A stretch of 64,000 nt of DNA from Nocardia harenae NBRC 108248 (GTDB lineage Bacteria > Actinomycetota > Actinomycetes > Mycobacteriales > Mycobacteriaceae): the NCBI RefSeq assembly GCF_001612885.1, contig NZ_BDBH01000005.1, forward strand, positions 496,001-560,000. Direction: 5' to 3'. The notes under the pieces were generated by a model. The model was not told where the DNA came from. It searched no databases and was given only the letters and a program-made list of their open reading frames with translations. Positions 1 through 8,474 of this stretch are shown here, piece after piece (positions within the stretch are counted from its first letter, which is position 1; each line of letters begins with the position of its first letter). A program made the translations under genes and the position numbers.

Positions 1-1
1 G

Positions 2-679
2 GTGCCGGAGAAGTTGCCCATGCTCCTGGAGCTGGCGCGGGAGGCCGACTCCAATGCCGGGGACGGTGGGCTGTGGTGGCAGGAGTACTCCGACGCGATC
101 CGCGCCGATTTCGAGCTGTACGTCAGCCTGGAGTCTTCGGCATCGAAGCTCACGATCTTCCGTCCGGACATCATCAGCCGGTTGTTCCAGACCAACGGCT
201 ACGCGCGGGCGCTGGATGACCTGTTCGAGCCCGGTGCTGGCGCCGAGCAGGTCGCGCACCGGGCGAGCGTGCGCGCCAACCGGCAGCGCATCGTCACTCG
301 CAAGCAGAATCCGGTCCAGGTCGACCTTCTGCTGGACGAACTGGTGCTGCGGCGCCGCGTCGGCGTTCCGAAAGTGATGGCACGCCAGCTGATGAGCCTC
401 GCGGACCTGCCCGCGAACGTGACCGTTTCCCTGCTTCCGTTCAGCGCGGGCTATCCGCTCGGCGTCGCCAGCGGGCCGTTCATGATCCTGGACTTCGATG
501 AGGTCGCCGGGGAAATTCCAACGGTGTTCGTCGAGGGCTTCCGTGGCAACATGTACTACGACAAGGCAACGGCGGTAAAGCACTTCCGGGAGACGTTCGC
601 CCGGCTCCGCGCGGCCGCCCTGTCCCCGGCAGACAGCAAGCAGGCGCTGCGGCGCATGGCAAGGGAGGACGAGCGATGA
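2..679 (+). CDS. DUF5753-type helix-turn-helix regulator, C-terminal part (5' truncated)
   Basis: The visible 225 residues match the DUF5753 (Scr1-associated) effector domain that follows an N-terminal HTH in many actinobacterial regulators. They include the usual YxxxE/D-rich start, the RQ..RIVTRKQNPVQ segment and the LPFSAGYPLG segment. The HTH lies outside the window, so the GTG at position 2 is an edge artefact and the gene begins further left. Its stop overlaps the next start by four bases (ATGA), and the partner is a DUF397 protein, which is the classic arrangement. Such pairs are generally developmental or antibiotic-production regulators. The target here is unknown. Confidence 0.85.
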   Translation: MPEKLPMLLELAREADSNAGDGGLWWQEYSDAIRADFELYVSLESSASKLTIFRPDIISRLFQTNGYARALDDLFEPGAGAEQVAHRASVRANRQRIVTRKQNPVQVDLLLDELVLRRRVGVPKVMARQLMSLADLPANVTVSLLPFSAGYPLGVASGPFMILDFDEVAGEIPTVFVEGFRGNMYYDKATAVKHFRETFARLRAAALSPADSKQALRRMAREDER

Positions 680-882
680 CATCGGAACTGTCCAACGCCA
701 GGTGGTTCAAATCGAGCTTCAGCGGCGGCAACAACGAGTGCGTCGAGGTCGCCCATCTGGACGGCGGACGGGTCGGCGTGCGTGACTCCAAGAACCCCGC
801 AGGCGCCGCACTGGTCTTCACCGCCGGCGAGTGGGATGCCTTCCTCTCCGGCGCCCAGGGCGGCGAGTTCAACCGCCCGTAG
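676..882 (+). CDS. DUF397 small protein
   Basis: A 68-residue protein with the diagnostic DUF397 pattern: W-x-KSSFS-GG-NNECVEVA near the N-terminus and GVRDSK followed by F-x-x-x-W-x-x-F near the C-terminus. DUF397 proteins are small partners, probably antagonists, of the DUF5753 HTH regulators. The ATGA overlap with the upstream gene indicates translational coupling. Its 3' end overlaps the convergent CYTH gene by 14 bp. Confidence 0.9.
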   Translation: MTSELSNARWFKSSFSGGNNECVEVAHLDGGRVGVRDSKNPAGAALVFTAGEWDAFLSGAQGGEFNRP

Positions 883-1450
883 TCGAAGCCGCTTCGCGCG
901 CGGCCAGCACGAGATCGCGATACGGCAGCCGCACGGGCGGATAATCGGAGGCATCGAGCGCCCGCTCGGCGCCTCTGAGCCGCTCGGCAGCCGCATCGCT
1001 GTCGACGGCGGTCACCTCCGTTTCGATGAAGGCCCCGACTCCGGTCACCACGTCGATACTCACGACCGGGTCCTCGGCATCGGGATGCCGGTACGTCGTG
1101 CGCGCCTTCTCCACCCGCACGAGTTCGACCATGCCGACGGCGCGAAGCAGGGCATCCGCCGCACCCGCCTGATCGGCATCGGCGAGCTCGACATTGATCT
1201 CCTGCTTGGTGATCACGTCATCTGGGGAGTGTGCGGCGGCATCGGACGGCGGCTTGTAGGTGACCTCAGCGAATCCTTCGCGCCTGCGCACCCGCAGGCA
1301 TTCCACGGTCGCCATGAAGTCGATGTCGGGACGGCTGTAGCAGGTGTCGACCTCGGTGTGCGAGCTGCTCTCGCGGTAGCCGAGTGCGTCGAGACGCTGC
1401 CGGAATACGGCGGCGTCCGGTAGCTCACGTTTCCGCTCGACCTCGAACAT
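869..1450 (-). CDS. CYTH domain protein (class IV adenylate cyclase / triphosphatase family)
   Basis: Starting at the ATG ending at 1450, the protein (193 residues) opens with FEVERK, the ExExK signature of CYTH enzymes, which bind a triphosphate and divalent metal in a beta-barrel tunnel. Further basic and acidic strands follow (LRVRRR, EVTYK, KQEINVEL, RTTYRH, VSIDVV, IETEV), as expected for a tunnel fold. Upstream in-frame sequence is arginine/serine-rich and does not look like this family, so the longer open frame was not used. The substrate (cAMP synthesis, thiamine triphosphate or inorganic triphosphate) cannot be told from sequence. Confidence 0.82.
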   Translation of the reverse strand: MFEVERKRELPDAAVFRQRLDALGYRESSSHTEVDTCYSRPDIDFMATVECLRVRRREGFAEVTYKPPSDAAAHSPDDVITKQEINVELADADQAGAADALLRAVGMVELVRVEKARTTYRHPDAEDPVVSIDVVTGVGAFIETEVTAVDSDAAAERLRGAERALDASDYPPVRLPYRDLVLAAREAASTTGG

Positions 1451-1496
1451 GCGGCGATCATCCTCTCCGGTGCGCAGCGATGGCATTCTAGGATTG

Positions 1497-3548
1497 CTAT
1501 CCGGGGGGCGTGGGATCGGAGAAGAGCGGGGGCAGCGGCATTCCTCTGGAGCCGTCAACCAGGACCTCGGAGCTGAAGACGCCTTCCGGTGGCGCGGCGG
1601 CAACGTAAGTGGCGCGCTGGACCGTACCGCCTTTGGTAAACACCAGAATTCGAACCTGCGGTGTGAACACCGGCTCCATCTCGACCGGCGCGCCCACGAA
1701 CGCTTCCACCCGAGCACGGGTATGCGCGGTGAGAATGTAGACCCGATCCCAATCCCCACCGGTCAGATCGCGCAGCAAGGCGGAGCCGCGCGATTTTCTG
1801 AGGTCGACCAGCTTCGCCGCCAGCTCCGGATCGGCGGCCAGCCGCGGGCCCACCGGTTCCGGGTCGCGCAGCTCGATATATTTCGGATATCCCGCGGCCG
1901 TAAGCGTCACCTCCGAGGTGTAGACCCCCGAGATCAACGGAACATCCACCCACCCCGCCCGCAGCACATCCTCACCTTTCAAGAACACCAGAACGGTCAC
2001 CCCCTCCCGGTCGAAGGAAGACGGCATCGGGACCGGCGCCCCGACCTCACTCTCCACCTGGTCACGCCCGAGCAAATCCTGCTGATAGATGTGAACCCGA
2101 TCCCACCCGTCCCCGGCCAGGGCGCGCAGCGACGTATTCCCGCCGCCGTACCAGAGTTCGCGCAGCTCGACCGACAGCTCTCGATCCTGTTCGAATCCGC
2201 GCTGGTCCAGCTTGTGCAGGACGACGACCACGAACACACCGGCCACGATGACAACCGGCACCATGAGCAGAAGGACCCACTTGGCACGAACGGTCACCAG
2301 TACGTTCCATTCTTCGGCTCCCCGGCCTCGACCTGCGGATCGCGCCCACCCCCGCGCGGGAGGTTCGCGGTCGGTCTGACCGGTGAATCCGGGGTCTACC
2401 CGATTGCTGTACATCAGGTGATTGTCCGGCCCTGGCCCGACCACCACCATCTGACCGTCGAGTACCGCCTGCTTGACGAGATCGTAGAGTTCAGGATTGG
2501 AAGCCGTCGGATTTTCCGCGGCGATCCGGCGCCCGACCTCGTTGTTGTAGAGGTCCATCGCCTCGGCGGTGGCGTGGGTTCGGTCCGGGTCGTCGATGCG
2601 CTCGTGCGCTGTGGTGAACGCCTCGGTCCACTCCGCTCCGAACTCCTTGGTCAGCATGGCATTCCAGTACGCATGCCGGAACGCGTCCGCATGCCCGTCG
2701 CCGATACCGCCCTTGCGCGGTTCATCCGCGAAGACCTCGTGGCCGCCGTCGGAGGCCAATTGCTCGATGGCTACCGCCGCTGCGACGCCGTGCAGATTCA
2801 GCCTGGACAACATGTCCGCTTCGCCCGCAGTGAGTTCCTTGGGATCGATACCCATCGAACCCAGCATCTTCCCGACCGCGCTGTCCGGGTCCGCAGGGAA
2901 CATCACGGTTCCGTTCGGATCCGGCGTCACGTTGTACCGCGCCAGCAGCTGTTCGTGCAGCGAGGCCGGGCCCGCTCCCGCGCCGCGCTTCTTCAGTTCG
3001 GTGATCTCGATCGGATCGGTCCGGAAAGTACCCGCCGAGCTCGGCGCGAAGGCACGCAACTCCGCGACAACAGCCGCGATCTGTGGTGCCCACATTTCCA
3101 TGGCGCTGCCGATCTGGCCGGCTTGAGCTTGCAAACTCGCGGTGTCCGCCGCGGCGCGCGCTTCGTCGCCGTTCGACGGCGCGCGCACCGTCCAGTCCTG
3201 CTCCACGGTGAATCCGTCCGCCATCAGCTGCAGCGCGGTCGCCGTGAGGAAACTCGAGGCGTAGGACATGTCGTTGTAGGCGCCGGTGGACAGCTCCCCG
3301 AGCCGCCCATAGGCGTCCGCCAGCTTGCGCACGTCGTCGTATTCGTGATCGGCCCGCGATGTGGCGGCGTCCCGAGCGGCGCCGGACCAATCGAGATCAT
3401 GAATCTGGCGCCGGAGTGTCTCCGCGGAGTCGCTGAGCCCTTTCTCGACGCTCTCGGCGCGGCTCGCCAATCCCCGCAGCACCGAGACGTCCAGGGAGTG
3501 CCCACCGCCACCGATACTGATGATGTCGTCCAGCCTTGGCATCCACAC
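1497..3548 (-). CDS. Large WXG-type / DUF6973 / transmembrane protein with duplicated C-terminal domain
   Basis: Numbered from the ATG at 3542, with an in-frame GTG at 3548 just after the upstream stop. Residues 1-120 are helical with a W-S-G turn (LDWSGAARDAA), as in type VII secretion substrates. Residues about 270-385 carry a DAFRHAYWNA motif with nearby histidines, which I assign from memory to DUF6973. Residues about 421-443 are a strong transmembrane helix. The rest is two copies of a roughly 90-residue domain (WDRVHIY...GAPVPM...VLVFLKG and WDRVYIL...GAPVEM...ILVFTKG). A GTG at 2297, just before the membrane helix, could start a separate 266-residue membrane gene in the same frame. No stop separates the two parts. 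Function unknown; a secreted toxin-like head is plausible. Confidence 0.6.
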   Translation of the reverse strand: MWMPRLDDIISIGGGGHSLDVSVLRGLASRAESVEKGLSDSAETLRRQIHDLDWSGAARDAATSRADHEYDDVRKLADAYGRLGELSTGAYNDMSYASSFLTATALQLMADGFTVEQDWTVRAPSNGDEARAAADTASLQAQAGQIGSAMEMWAPQIAAVVAELRAFAPSSAGTFRTDPIEITELKKRGAGAGPASLHEQLLARYNVTPDPNGTVMFPADPDSAVGKMLGSMGIDPKELTAGEADMLSRLNLHGVAAAVAIEQLASDGGHEVFADEPRKGGIGDGHADAFRHAYWNAMLTKEFGAEWTEAFTTAHERIDDPDRTHATAEAMDLYNNEVGRRIAAENPTASNPELYDLVKQAVLDGQMVVVGPGPDNHLMYSNRVDPGFTGQTDREPPARGWARSAGRGRGAEEWNVLVTVRAKWVLLLMVPVVIVAGVFVVVVLHKLDQRGFEQDRELSVELRELWYGGGNTSLRALAGDGWDRVHIYQQDLLGRDQVESEVGAPVPMPSSFDREGVTVLVFLKGEDVLRAGWVDVPLISGVYTSEVTLTAAGYPKYIELRDPEPVGPRLAADPELAAKLVDLRKSRGSALLRDLTGGDWDRVYILTAHTRARVEAFVGAPVEMEPVFTPQVRILVFTKGGTVQRATYVAAAPPEGVFSSEVLVDGSRGMPLPPLFSDPTPPG

Positions 3549-3550
3549 GG

Positions 3551-3865
3551 CTACTTGTCCTCGCTCAGCTCGCCCATCCCGGCCATATACAGCGCGAGTT
3601 CGATGTCGCTGTCGTGGAAGTTCTTGGCCGTCGTGTACAGCAGCTGGGCGATCCAGTGATATCGATTCTGTACGACGTCTCGCACCTGTATATCGGCTCC
3701 GTCCGCGTCGCCGAGCGCCACCGCTATCGGCGACCCGCGCAACGATTCGACGCAAACGTCGGCGGACAGTTTCGGAACGCGCGTGGGGTCCTTGACGTCG
3801 TCCCCGAGAAACGCGATTACTCGACCGCAATCGGTCAAAGTCACAGGATCGATCTTCAGCGGCAT
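3551..3865 (-). CDS. EspC-like (DUF2580-type) type VII secretion-associated protein
   Basis: A 104-residue protein starting at the ATG at 3865, preceded by a G-rich stretch. The start MPLKIDP and the C-terminal pattern RYHWIAQLLYTTAKNFHDSDIELA resemble the EspC/DUF2580 family of small helical ESX-associated proteins, where a TA-x-x-F/Y-x-x-x-D segment is typical. It lies two bases upstream of the large WXG/DUF6973 gene on the same strand and is almost certainly co-transcribed and translationally coupled with it. It may be the heterodimer partner that delivers the larger protein to an ESX system. No ESX core gene is in the window. Confidence 0.65.
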   Translation of the reverse strand: MPLKIDPVTLTDCGRVIAFLGDDVKDPTRVPKLSADVCVESLRGSPIAVALGDADGADIQVRDVVQNRYHWIAQLLYTTAKNFHDSDIELALYMAGMGELSEDK

Positions 3866-3952
3866 CCGGCCCCCCGTTCGCACTGCGCCCGAAGCGCGAT
3901 CGCCAGAGTATCAGGCGGGGTGGGCCGATGAATCCGACGAAGTAGCACCGTC

Positions 3953-3984
3953 ATACCTCCGACCAGCTCGAAAGCAGGAGGTAT
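3953..3984 (+). promoter_or_regulatory. Inverted repeat enclosing the Shine-Dalgarno of the FAD monooxygenase
   Basis: ATACCTCC (3953-3960) and GGAGGTAT (3977-3984) are perfect 8-base complements separated by 16 bases. The right arm is itself the ribosome binding site of the gene starting at 3988. In the transcript the stem would bury the Shine-Dalgarno. In DNA it could equally be a regulator operator. Nothing shows which applies. Confidence 0.55.
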
Positions 3985-3987
3985 CTG

Positions 3988-5142
3988 ATGACCAGGGTAT
4001 TGATCGCGGGAGCGAGTATCGGCGGGCCGGCGCTGGCTTTCTGGCTGCACCGGTGGGGCGCTGAGGTCACCGTGGTGGAGCGCGCACCCGAGCTGCGGCC
4101 GGGCGGGCAGGCGGTGGATGCGCGCGGGGTGACGAAGGAGGTCATCCGGCGGATGGGGCTGGAGGCGGCGGTGCGGGCGGCGCGCACCGAGACGGCGGGC
4201 GCGCACACCGTGGACGCCGAGGGCACCATCCTGGAGACGTTCAACGCCGAGGACGACGGCGGGGACGGGTACATCTCGGATATCGAGATCCTGCGCGGTG
4301 ACCTGTCCCAGGTGCTCTACGACGCCACCCGCGATGACGTCGAGTACCTGTTCGGCGATCGGATCGCCCAGCTCACCCAGGACGCGAACGGGGTCGACGT
4401 GGCGTTCGAGAGTGGCGCGCAGCGTCGCTTCGAGCTAATGATCGGCGCGGACGGGCTGTACTCGTCGCTGCGCGCCCTGGTCTTCGGACCGCACGAGCGG
4501 TTCGTCCGGCACCTCGGGCACATGCTCGCCTTCTACAGCGTGCCGAACGAATTCGGGCTCGACCGCTACCTCCTCGACCACCAGGAGCCGGGGCGCTCGG
4601 CCGGGCTGCGGCCCATCCGGGATGCCACCCGGGCCATGGCCATCTTCGCCTTCGCGGCGCCCGGCCTCGAGGTGGACCACCGCGATATCCCCGCGCAGAA
4701 GCGGCTGCTGCGGGAACGCATGGCCGGGCTCGGCTGGGAAACCGAGCGCATTCTCGTTCATCTGGACGACGCGCCGGACTTCTACCTGGACCAGGTCGCC
4801 CAGGTGAAGATGGAGCGCTGGTCCAGCGGGCGGGTCGGGCTGCTCGGGGACGCGGCGTTCAGCTCGTCACCGCTCTCCGGGCAGGGCACCGGGCTCGCCC
4901 TGGTCGGCGCCTACCTGCTGGCCGGGGAGCTGGCGGCCGCCGGCTGGGATCCGGCGGCCGGGTTCGCGAAGTACGAGGCGCGGATGCGGGGGTTCGTCGA
5001 GGCCAATCAGGAGATCGGGCGGTTGCACGCGAGCAGCAAGGACGTTCCGCCGCCGCCGGAGCCGGAATGGGATTTCGCGCTGATCGACCGCGCGATCAAT
5101 GGTGTGGAGCTGCCGGACTACGCCCCGGTCAGCGCGCGGTAG
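3988..5142 (+). CDS. FAD-dependent monooxygenase (PHBH/UbiH-like aromatic hydroxylase fold)
   Basis: 384 residues. The N-terminal Rossmann motif GASIGGPALA is a GxGxxG variant for the FAD ADP moiety, followed by the VVERAPE acidic strand end. The central DG motif is at IGADGLYSSLR, and the C-terminal GD motif is at VGLLGDAAFSSSPLSGQGT, which binds the FAD ribityl and pyrophosphate. This is the domain order of group A flavoprotein hydroxylases. No transmembrane segment is seen. An excellent ribosome binding site (AGGAGGT) sits four bases before the ATG. The substrate is unknown; tetracycline- or rifampicin-modifying enzymes share this fold, so a detoxification role is possible. Confidence 0.85.
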   Translation: MTRVLIAGASIGGPALAFWLHRWGAEVTVVERAPELRPGGQAVDARGVTKEVIRRMGLEAAVRAARTETAGAHTVDAEGTILETFNAEDDGGDGYISDIEILRGDLSQVLYDATRDDVEYLFGDRIAQLTQDANGVDVAFESGAQRRFELMIGADGLYSSLRALVFGPHERFVRHLGHMLAFYSVPNEFGLDRYLLDHQEPGRSAGLRPIRDATRAMAIFAFAAPGLEVDHRDIPAQKRLLRERMAGLGWETERILVHLDDAPDFYLDQVAQVKMERWSSGRVGLLGDAAFSSSPLSGQGTGLALVGAYLLAGELAAAGWDPAAGFAKYEARMRGFVEANQEIGRLHASSKDVPPPPEPEWDFALIDRAINGVELPDYAPVSAR

Positions 5143-5158
5143 AACCGGAACCGGTCGG

Positions 5159-5346
5159 TCACTCGGGCTGCCAGGGGTCGATCACGGCCCCACCGGGGGA
5201 CTCGCGCAATTGGCTGATGACATCGATGGCCAGCAGGAAGGTTGCAGTTCCGGAACCTTCAGAGTGATTGTCAGTGGACCGGGGTCGAACTCGATGTCGT
5301 CGTCCATGCTGAGCCTGGATACAAGATCCTGGCTGATCGAGGTCAT
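5159..5346 (-). pseudogene. Small gene apparently broken by a frameshift
   Basis: An ATG at 5346 preceded by a good AGAGGG ribosome site opens a frame reading MTSISQDLVSRLSMDDDIEF and on to LTITLKVPE. That frame then degrades into Cys/Ser/Pro-rich sequence. A one-base shift near 5250-5260 continues into a coherent tail (TATFLLAIDVISQLRESPGG...PWQPE) that stops at 5159. The joined product would be about 62 residues. I do not recognise the family. It could be a natural pseudogene, a sequencing error, or two unrelated frames. Confidence 0.45.
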
Positions 5347-5433
5347 AGAACCCTCTTGCCGTAGGTACGGACCGACAGTATTCCGCGCCTGGGCACCTCG
5401 GTGTGACTATCGCGACGAATCCCATTGCGGGTA

Positions 5434-5442
5434 CCATTATGG
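5434..5442. promoter_or_regulatory. Candidate toxin-antitoxin operator
   Basis: CCAT-T-ATGG is a perfect short palindrome directly abutting the antitoxin ATG at 5444. A wider CCCAT...ATGGG repeat spans 5421-5443. Ribbon-helix-helix antitoxins usually bind such palindromes over their own promoter. This is a positional inference only. Confidence 0.35.
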
Positions 5443-5443
5443 G

Positions 5444-5680
5444 ATGAGCATCCAGATCTCCGTTCGCCTCGAAGACAGCCTCGTCGGCTGGCTGGACCGC
5501 GCCGTCGCGCTCGGCGAGGGATCGAGCCGTGCCGCGATCATCGAACAAGCCCTGGAACGCGACCGGATGCGCCGCGCCGCGGAGCGAGATGCGGCGATCC
5601 TCATGAAGACGGCCCCCGACCGGGATATGGAGGAGCTCGCACACCACGACGTGAGCATGCCCATGAGCGATCTCGCGTGA
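5444..5680 (+). CDS. Ribbon-helix-helix antitoxin of a MazEF-type pair
   Basis: 78 residues. The N-terminal beta strand ISVRLEDSLVGWLDRAV plus SSRAAIIEQALERDR is a ribbon-helix-helix DNA-binding fold. The C-terminal half is acidic and probably disordered (APDRDMEELAHHDV), the usual toxin-wrapping region. The stop overlaps the GTG start of the MazF gene, giving coupled translation. It probably represses its own operon through the palindrome upstream. Confidence 0.82.
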   Translation: MSIQISVRLEDSLVGWLDRAVALGEGSSRAAIIEQALERDRMRRAAERDAAILMKTAPDRDMEELAHHDVSMPMSDLA

Positions 5681-5976
5681 GAGAGATCCGCCTCGCGAAC
5701 TTGGACAAGACACGACCCGTCCTGGTCTTGACCCGCGACCAGGTGCGCCCCTACATGACGAGCGTAACCGTGGCACCTATCACCAGCACCATCAAGGGCC
5801 TTTCCACTGAGGTTCCCCTGGACCAACGCAATGGCCTCGACGACGCGTGCGTCGTCTCCTGCGACAACATTCGCACCGTCCCGAGCAAGTCTCTCGGCCG
5901 CCTGATCGGCTACTTCTACGCCGATCAGGAGCCTCAGCTCACCGCCTGCATCAAAGCGGCATTCTCGCTGATTTGA
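5677..5976 (+). CDS. MazF/PemK family endoribonuclease toxin
   Basis: 99 residues with GTG start. MREIRLANLDKTRPVLVLTRDQV holds the R-PVLV core strand of MazF toxins. The VTVAPITSTIKGLSTEVPL segment carries the conserved S/T-T catalytic region, and VVSCDNIRTVPSKSLGRLIG the conserved D-N-I/L-R-T strand and helix. MazF proteins cut mRNA at short sequences. Length and order (antitoxin first, overlapping genes) are standard. Confidence 0.88.
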   Translation: MREIRLANLDKTRPVLVLTRDQVRPYMTSVTVAPITSTIKGLSTEVPLDQRNGLDDACVVSCDNIRTVPSKSLGRLIGYFYADQEPQLTACIKAAFSLI

Positions 5977-6003
5977 GCTGGCCGCCACTCGAGACCCACA
6001 GGC

Positions 6004-6745
<742 letters not shown>

Positions 6746-6753
6746 CCAGACAC

Positions 6754-7332
6754 ATGTCCGATGGCGATTCCACAATCCTCGAAGCGACCCGCAGGCGCCT
6801 CACCGGGAAGCAAGCCGAAACGGTCGAGAAGCTCACGACATCGGCCATGACGGTGCTCGCGCGCGAGGGTTTCGCCGGGATGACCATCCGTATGGTAGCC
6901 GCAAGCGCCGGGGTCGGGACGGCCACCGCCTACACCTATTTCTCCTCCAAGGAGCACCTGGTCGCGGAGATATTCTGGCGCAGGCTGCGCAGCTCGCCCT
7001 CGCCGGTGAGCGACGATCCGGACCCGGTGGTGCGGGTGCTCGCCGAACTCCGCAATATCGCGCTGCTCGTCGCGGACGAGCCGGAATTCTCCGGCGCGGT
7101 CACCAGCGCGCTGCTCGGCCGCGACCCGGATGTGCAGCACCTGCGGCTGCGCATCGGCGTGGAGATTCGCAACCGGCTCACCGGCGCGCTCGGCCCGAGC
7201 GCGGAGCCGGAAATCGTCGAATCGCTGGAGTTGCTCTACGCCGGTGCCCTGGTGCGCGCCGGGATGGGGTACGAATCGTACTCCGAGATCGCCGAGCGCA
7301 TCGAGCGCTCCGCCAAGCTCATCCTGCGCTGA
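6754..7332 (+). CDS. TetR family transcriptional regulator
   Basis: 192 residues. The helix-turn-helix lies at about residues 20-65 (LAREGFAGMTIRMVAASAGVGTATAYTYFSSKEHLVAEIF), the canonical TetR pattern. The C-terminal part is a helical ligand-binding domain without obvious identity. The ATG at 6754 was chosen over an upstream in-frame ATG because of the promoter position. It is divergent from the methyltransferase gene and 11 bp upstream of the DUF385 gene, so it may regulate both. Confidence 0.9.
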   Translation: MSDGDSTILEATRRRLTGKQAETVEKLTTSAMTVLAREGFAGMTIRMVAASAGVGTATAYTYFSSKEHLVAEIFWRRLRSSPSPVSDDPDPVVRVLAELRNIALLVADEPEFSGAVTSALLGRDPDVQHLRLRIGVEIRNRLTGALGPSAEPEIVESLELLYAGALVRAGMGYESYSEIAERIERSAKLILR

Positions 7333-7343
7333 AGAGGACATTC

Positions 7344-7814
7344 ATGGACAAGCCCCGCCTGCTCGACTCCGGCCTGGTCGCGACGGTCATGAAATACGGG
7401 TCGCGGGCCAATGCCTGGATCTATCGCCGCACCAACGGGAAGGTCGGCGGCAGCTGGCGGGTCGGGGCGGGGTTCCGCAAGCCGGTGCCGACGCTGCTGC
7501 TCGAGCACACCGGGCGCCGCTCGGGCAAAACCTTCACCGCGCCGCTGCTCTACATCACCGACGGGGCCGACATCGTGGTGGTGGGCTCGCAGGGTGGCAA
7601 AGCGGATCATCCGCAGTGGTACCTGAATCTGCTCGCGCACCCGGCGGCGCACGTGCAGATCGGCTCGGAGCGCAAGGCCGTGGTCGCGCGGGCCGCCGAT
7701 GATGCCGAGCGGGAGCGGTTGTGGCCGCGGCTGGTCGAGGCGTATGCGGATTTCGACACCTATCAGTCGTGGACGCAGCGGCGTATTCCGGTGGTGCTGC
7801 TCAGCCCAGCCTGA
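7344..7814 (+). CDS. Deazaflavin-dependent nitroreductase family protein (DUF385)
   Basis: 156 residues. WRVGAGFRKPVPTLLLEHTGRRSGKTFTAPLLY and VVVGSQGGKADHPQWYLNLLAHP are the conserved signatures of the F420-dependent nitroreductase/DUF385 family (split beta-barrel; the G-G-K-x-x-x-P-x-W-Y-x-N-L segment contacts the deazaflavin). It starts 11 bp after the TetR stop, with GAAGAGG as ribosome site, and is very likely in one operon with it. Family members reduce quinones or activated alkenes. The substrate here is unknown. Confidence 0.88.
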   Translation: MDKPRLLDSGLVATVMKYGSRANAWIYRRTNGKVGGSWRVGAGFRKPVPTLLLEHTGRRSGKTFTAPLLYITDGADIVVVGSQGGKADHPQWYLNLLAHPAAHVQIGSERKAVVARAADDAERERLWPRLVEAYADFDTYQSWTQRRIPVVLLSPA

Positions 7815-7976
7815 TTTCGCTCGCGTCGGGCCTGGGGGCCGATACGTGGAGGTCGCGGGATCGGGCGCATCCCGATGTGGCGCTGCGGCACCACGGAGCC
7901 GGCGCGCGATACCAGCCGGTGCCGCGGTGGTGAAACCGGTGCGCGTGAGTGTGGGGAGAACGGGTAGGGGCTGGGG

Positions 7977-8474
7977 GTGCAGACTTTTCTGCCCTACCCC
8001 GACTTCACCGCGACCGCTCGCGTGCTGGATGTGAAGCGGCTGGGGAAGCAGCGCGTGGAAGGGATTCAGGTGGTGCGGGCGTTGACGGTGCCGGGGTACG
8101 GGTGGCGGCATCATCCGGCGGCGGCCATGTGGGCGGGGTACGAGGAGGCGCTGGTCCGGTACGGGCTGGATGTGTGCGCGGTGTGGGTGGAGCTGGGGCA
8201 TGCCGATAGCTGCGCGGCGACGATGGTGCGGGATCTGCGGGAGGGGACCGGTATCAGCGTGCCGCGTACGCAAGCCGAGCTGGCGGCGGCGGGTGAGCTG
8301 CCGCCGTGGCTGGGGGACGAGGCGTTCCACCGCAGCCATCAGGCGGCGCTGGTGCACAAGGATCCGGCGTTCTACCGGGTGCACTTCCCGGAGGTGTCGG
8401 ACGACCTGCCGTACGTCTGGCCGGGGTCGGACCGGCCGCGCCGGGTGCCGGTGCGCGCGCCCGCCGACCCGTGA
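7977..8474 (+). CDS. MSMEG_6728 family protein (pyrimidine-dimer glycosylase-like)
   Basis: 165 residues from a GTG start. MQTFLPYPDF, ARVLDVKRLGKQRVEG and WRHHPAAAMWAGYEEAL are the hallmarks of the actinobacterial MSMEG_6728 family, which has been annotated as related to pyrimidine dimer DNA glycosylase. The C-terminal half holds the DEAFHRSHQAALVHKDPAFY segment with conserved His. The role in DNA repair is annotation-level knowledge, not shown here. The GC-rich end of the gene is partly duplicated just after the stop. Confidence 0.8.
   Translation: MQTFLPYPDFTATARVLDVKRLGKQRVEGIQVVRALTVPGYGWRHHPAAAMWAGYEEALVRYGLDVCAVWVELGHADSCAATMVRDLREGTGISVPRTQAELAAAGELPPWLGDEAFHRSHQAALVHKDPAFYRVHFPEVSDDLPYVWPGSDRPRRVPVRAPADP

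Noticed and set aside
1449..3659. 736-codon plus-strand open frame opposite the DUF6973 gene
   Set aside because: The translation is rich in R, H and Q without any domain pattern. The minus strand carries a WXG-like turn, a membrane helix and an internal duplication.
5159..5776. 205-codon minus-strand frame across the toxin-antitoxin genes
   Set aside because: It is opposite the clearly recognisable antitoxin and MazF genes. Only its last 32 codons look protein-like, and those fit the frameshifted small gene better.
7860..7876. ATCGGG-CGCAT-CCCGAT stem between the DUF385 and MSMEG_6728 genes as a terminator
   Set aside because: A 6-bp stem with no T-run is expected by chance in DNA of this composition; too weak to list.
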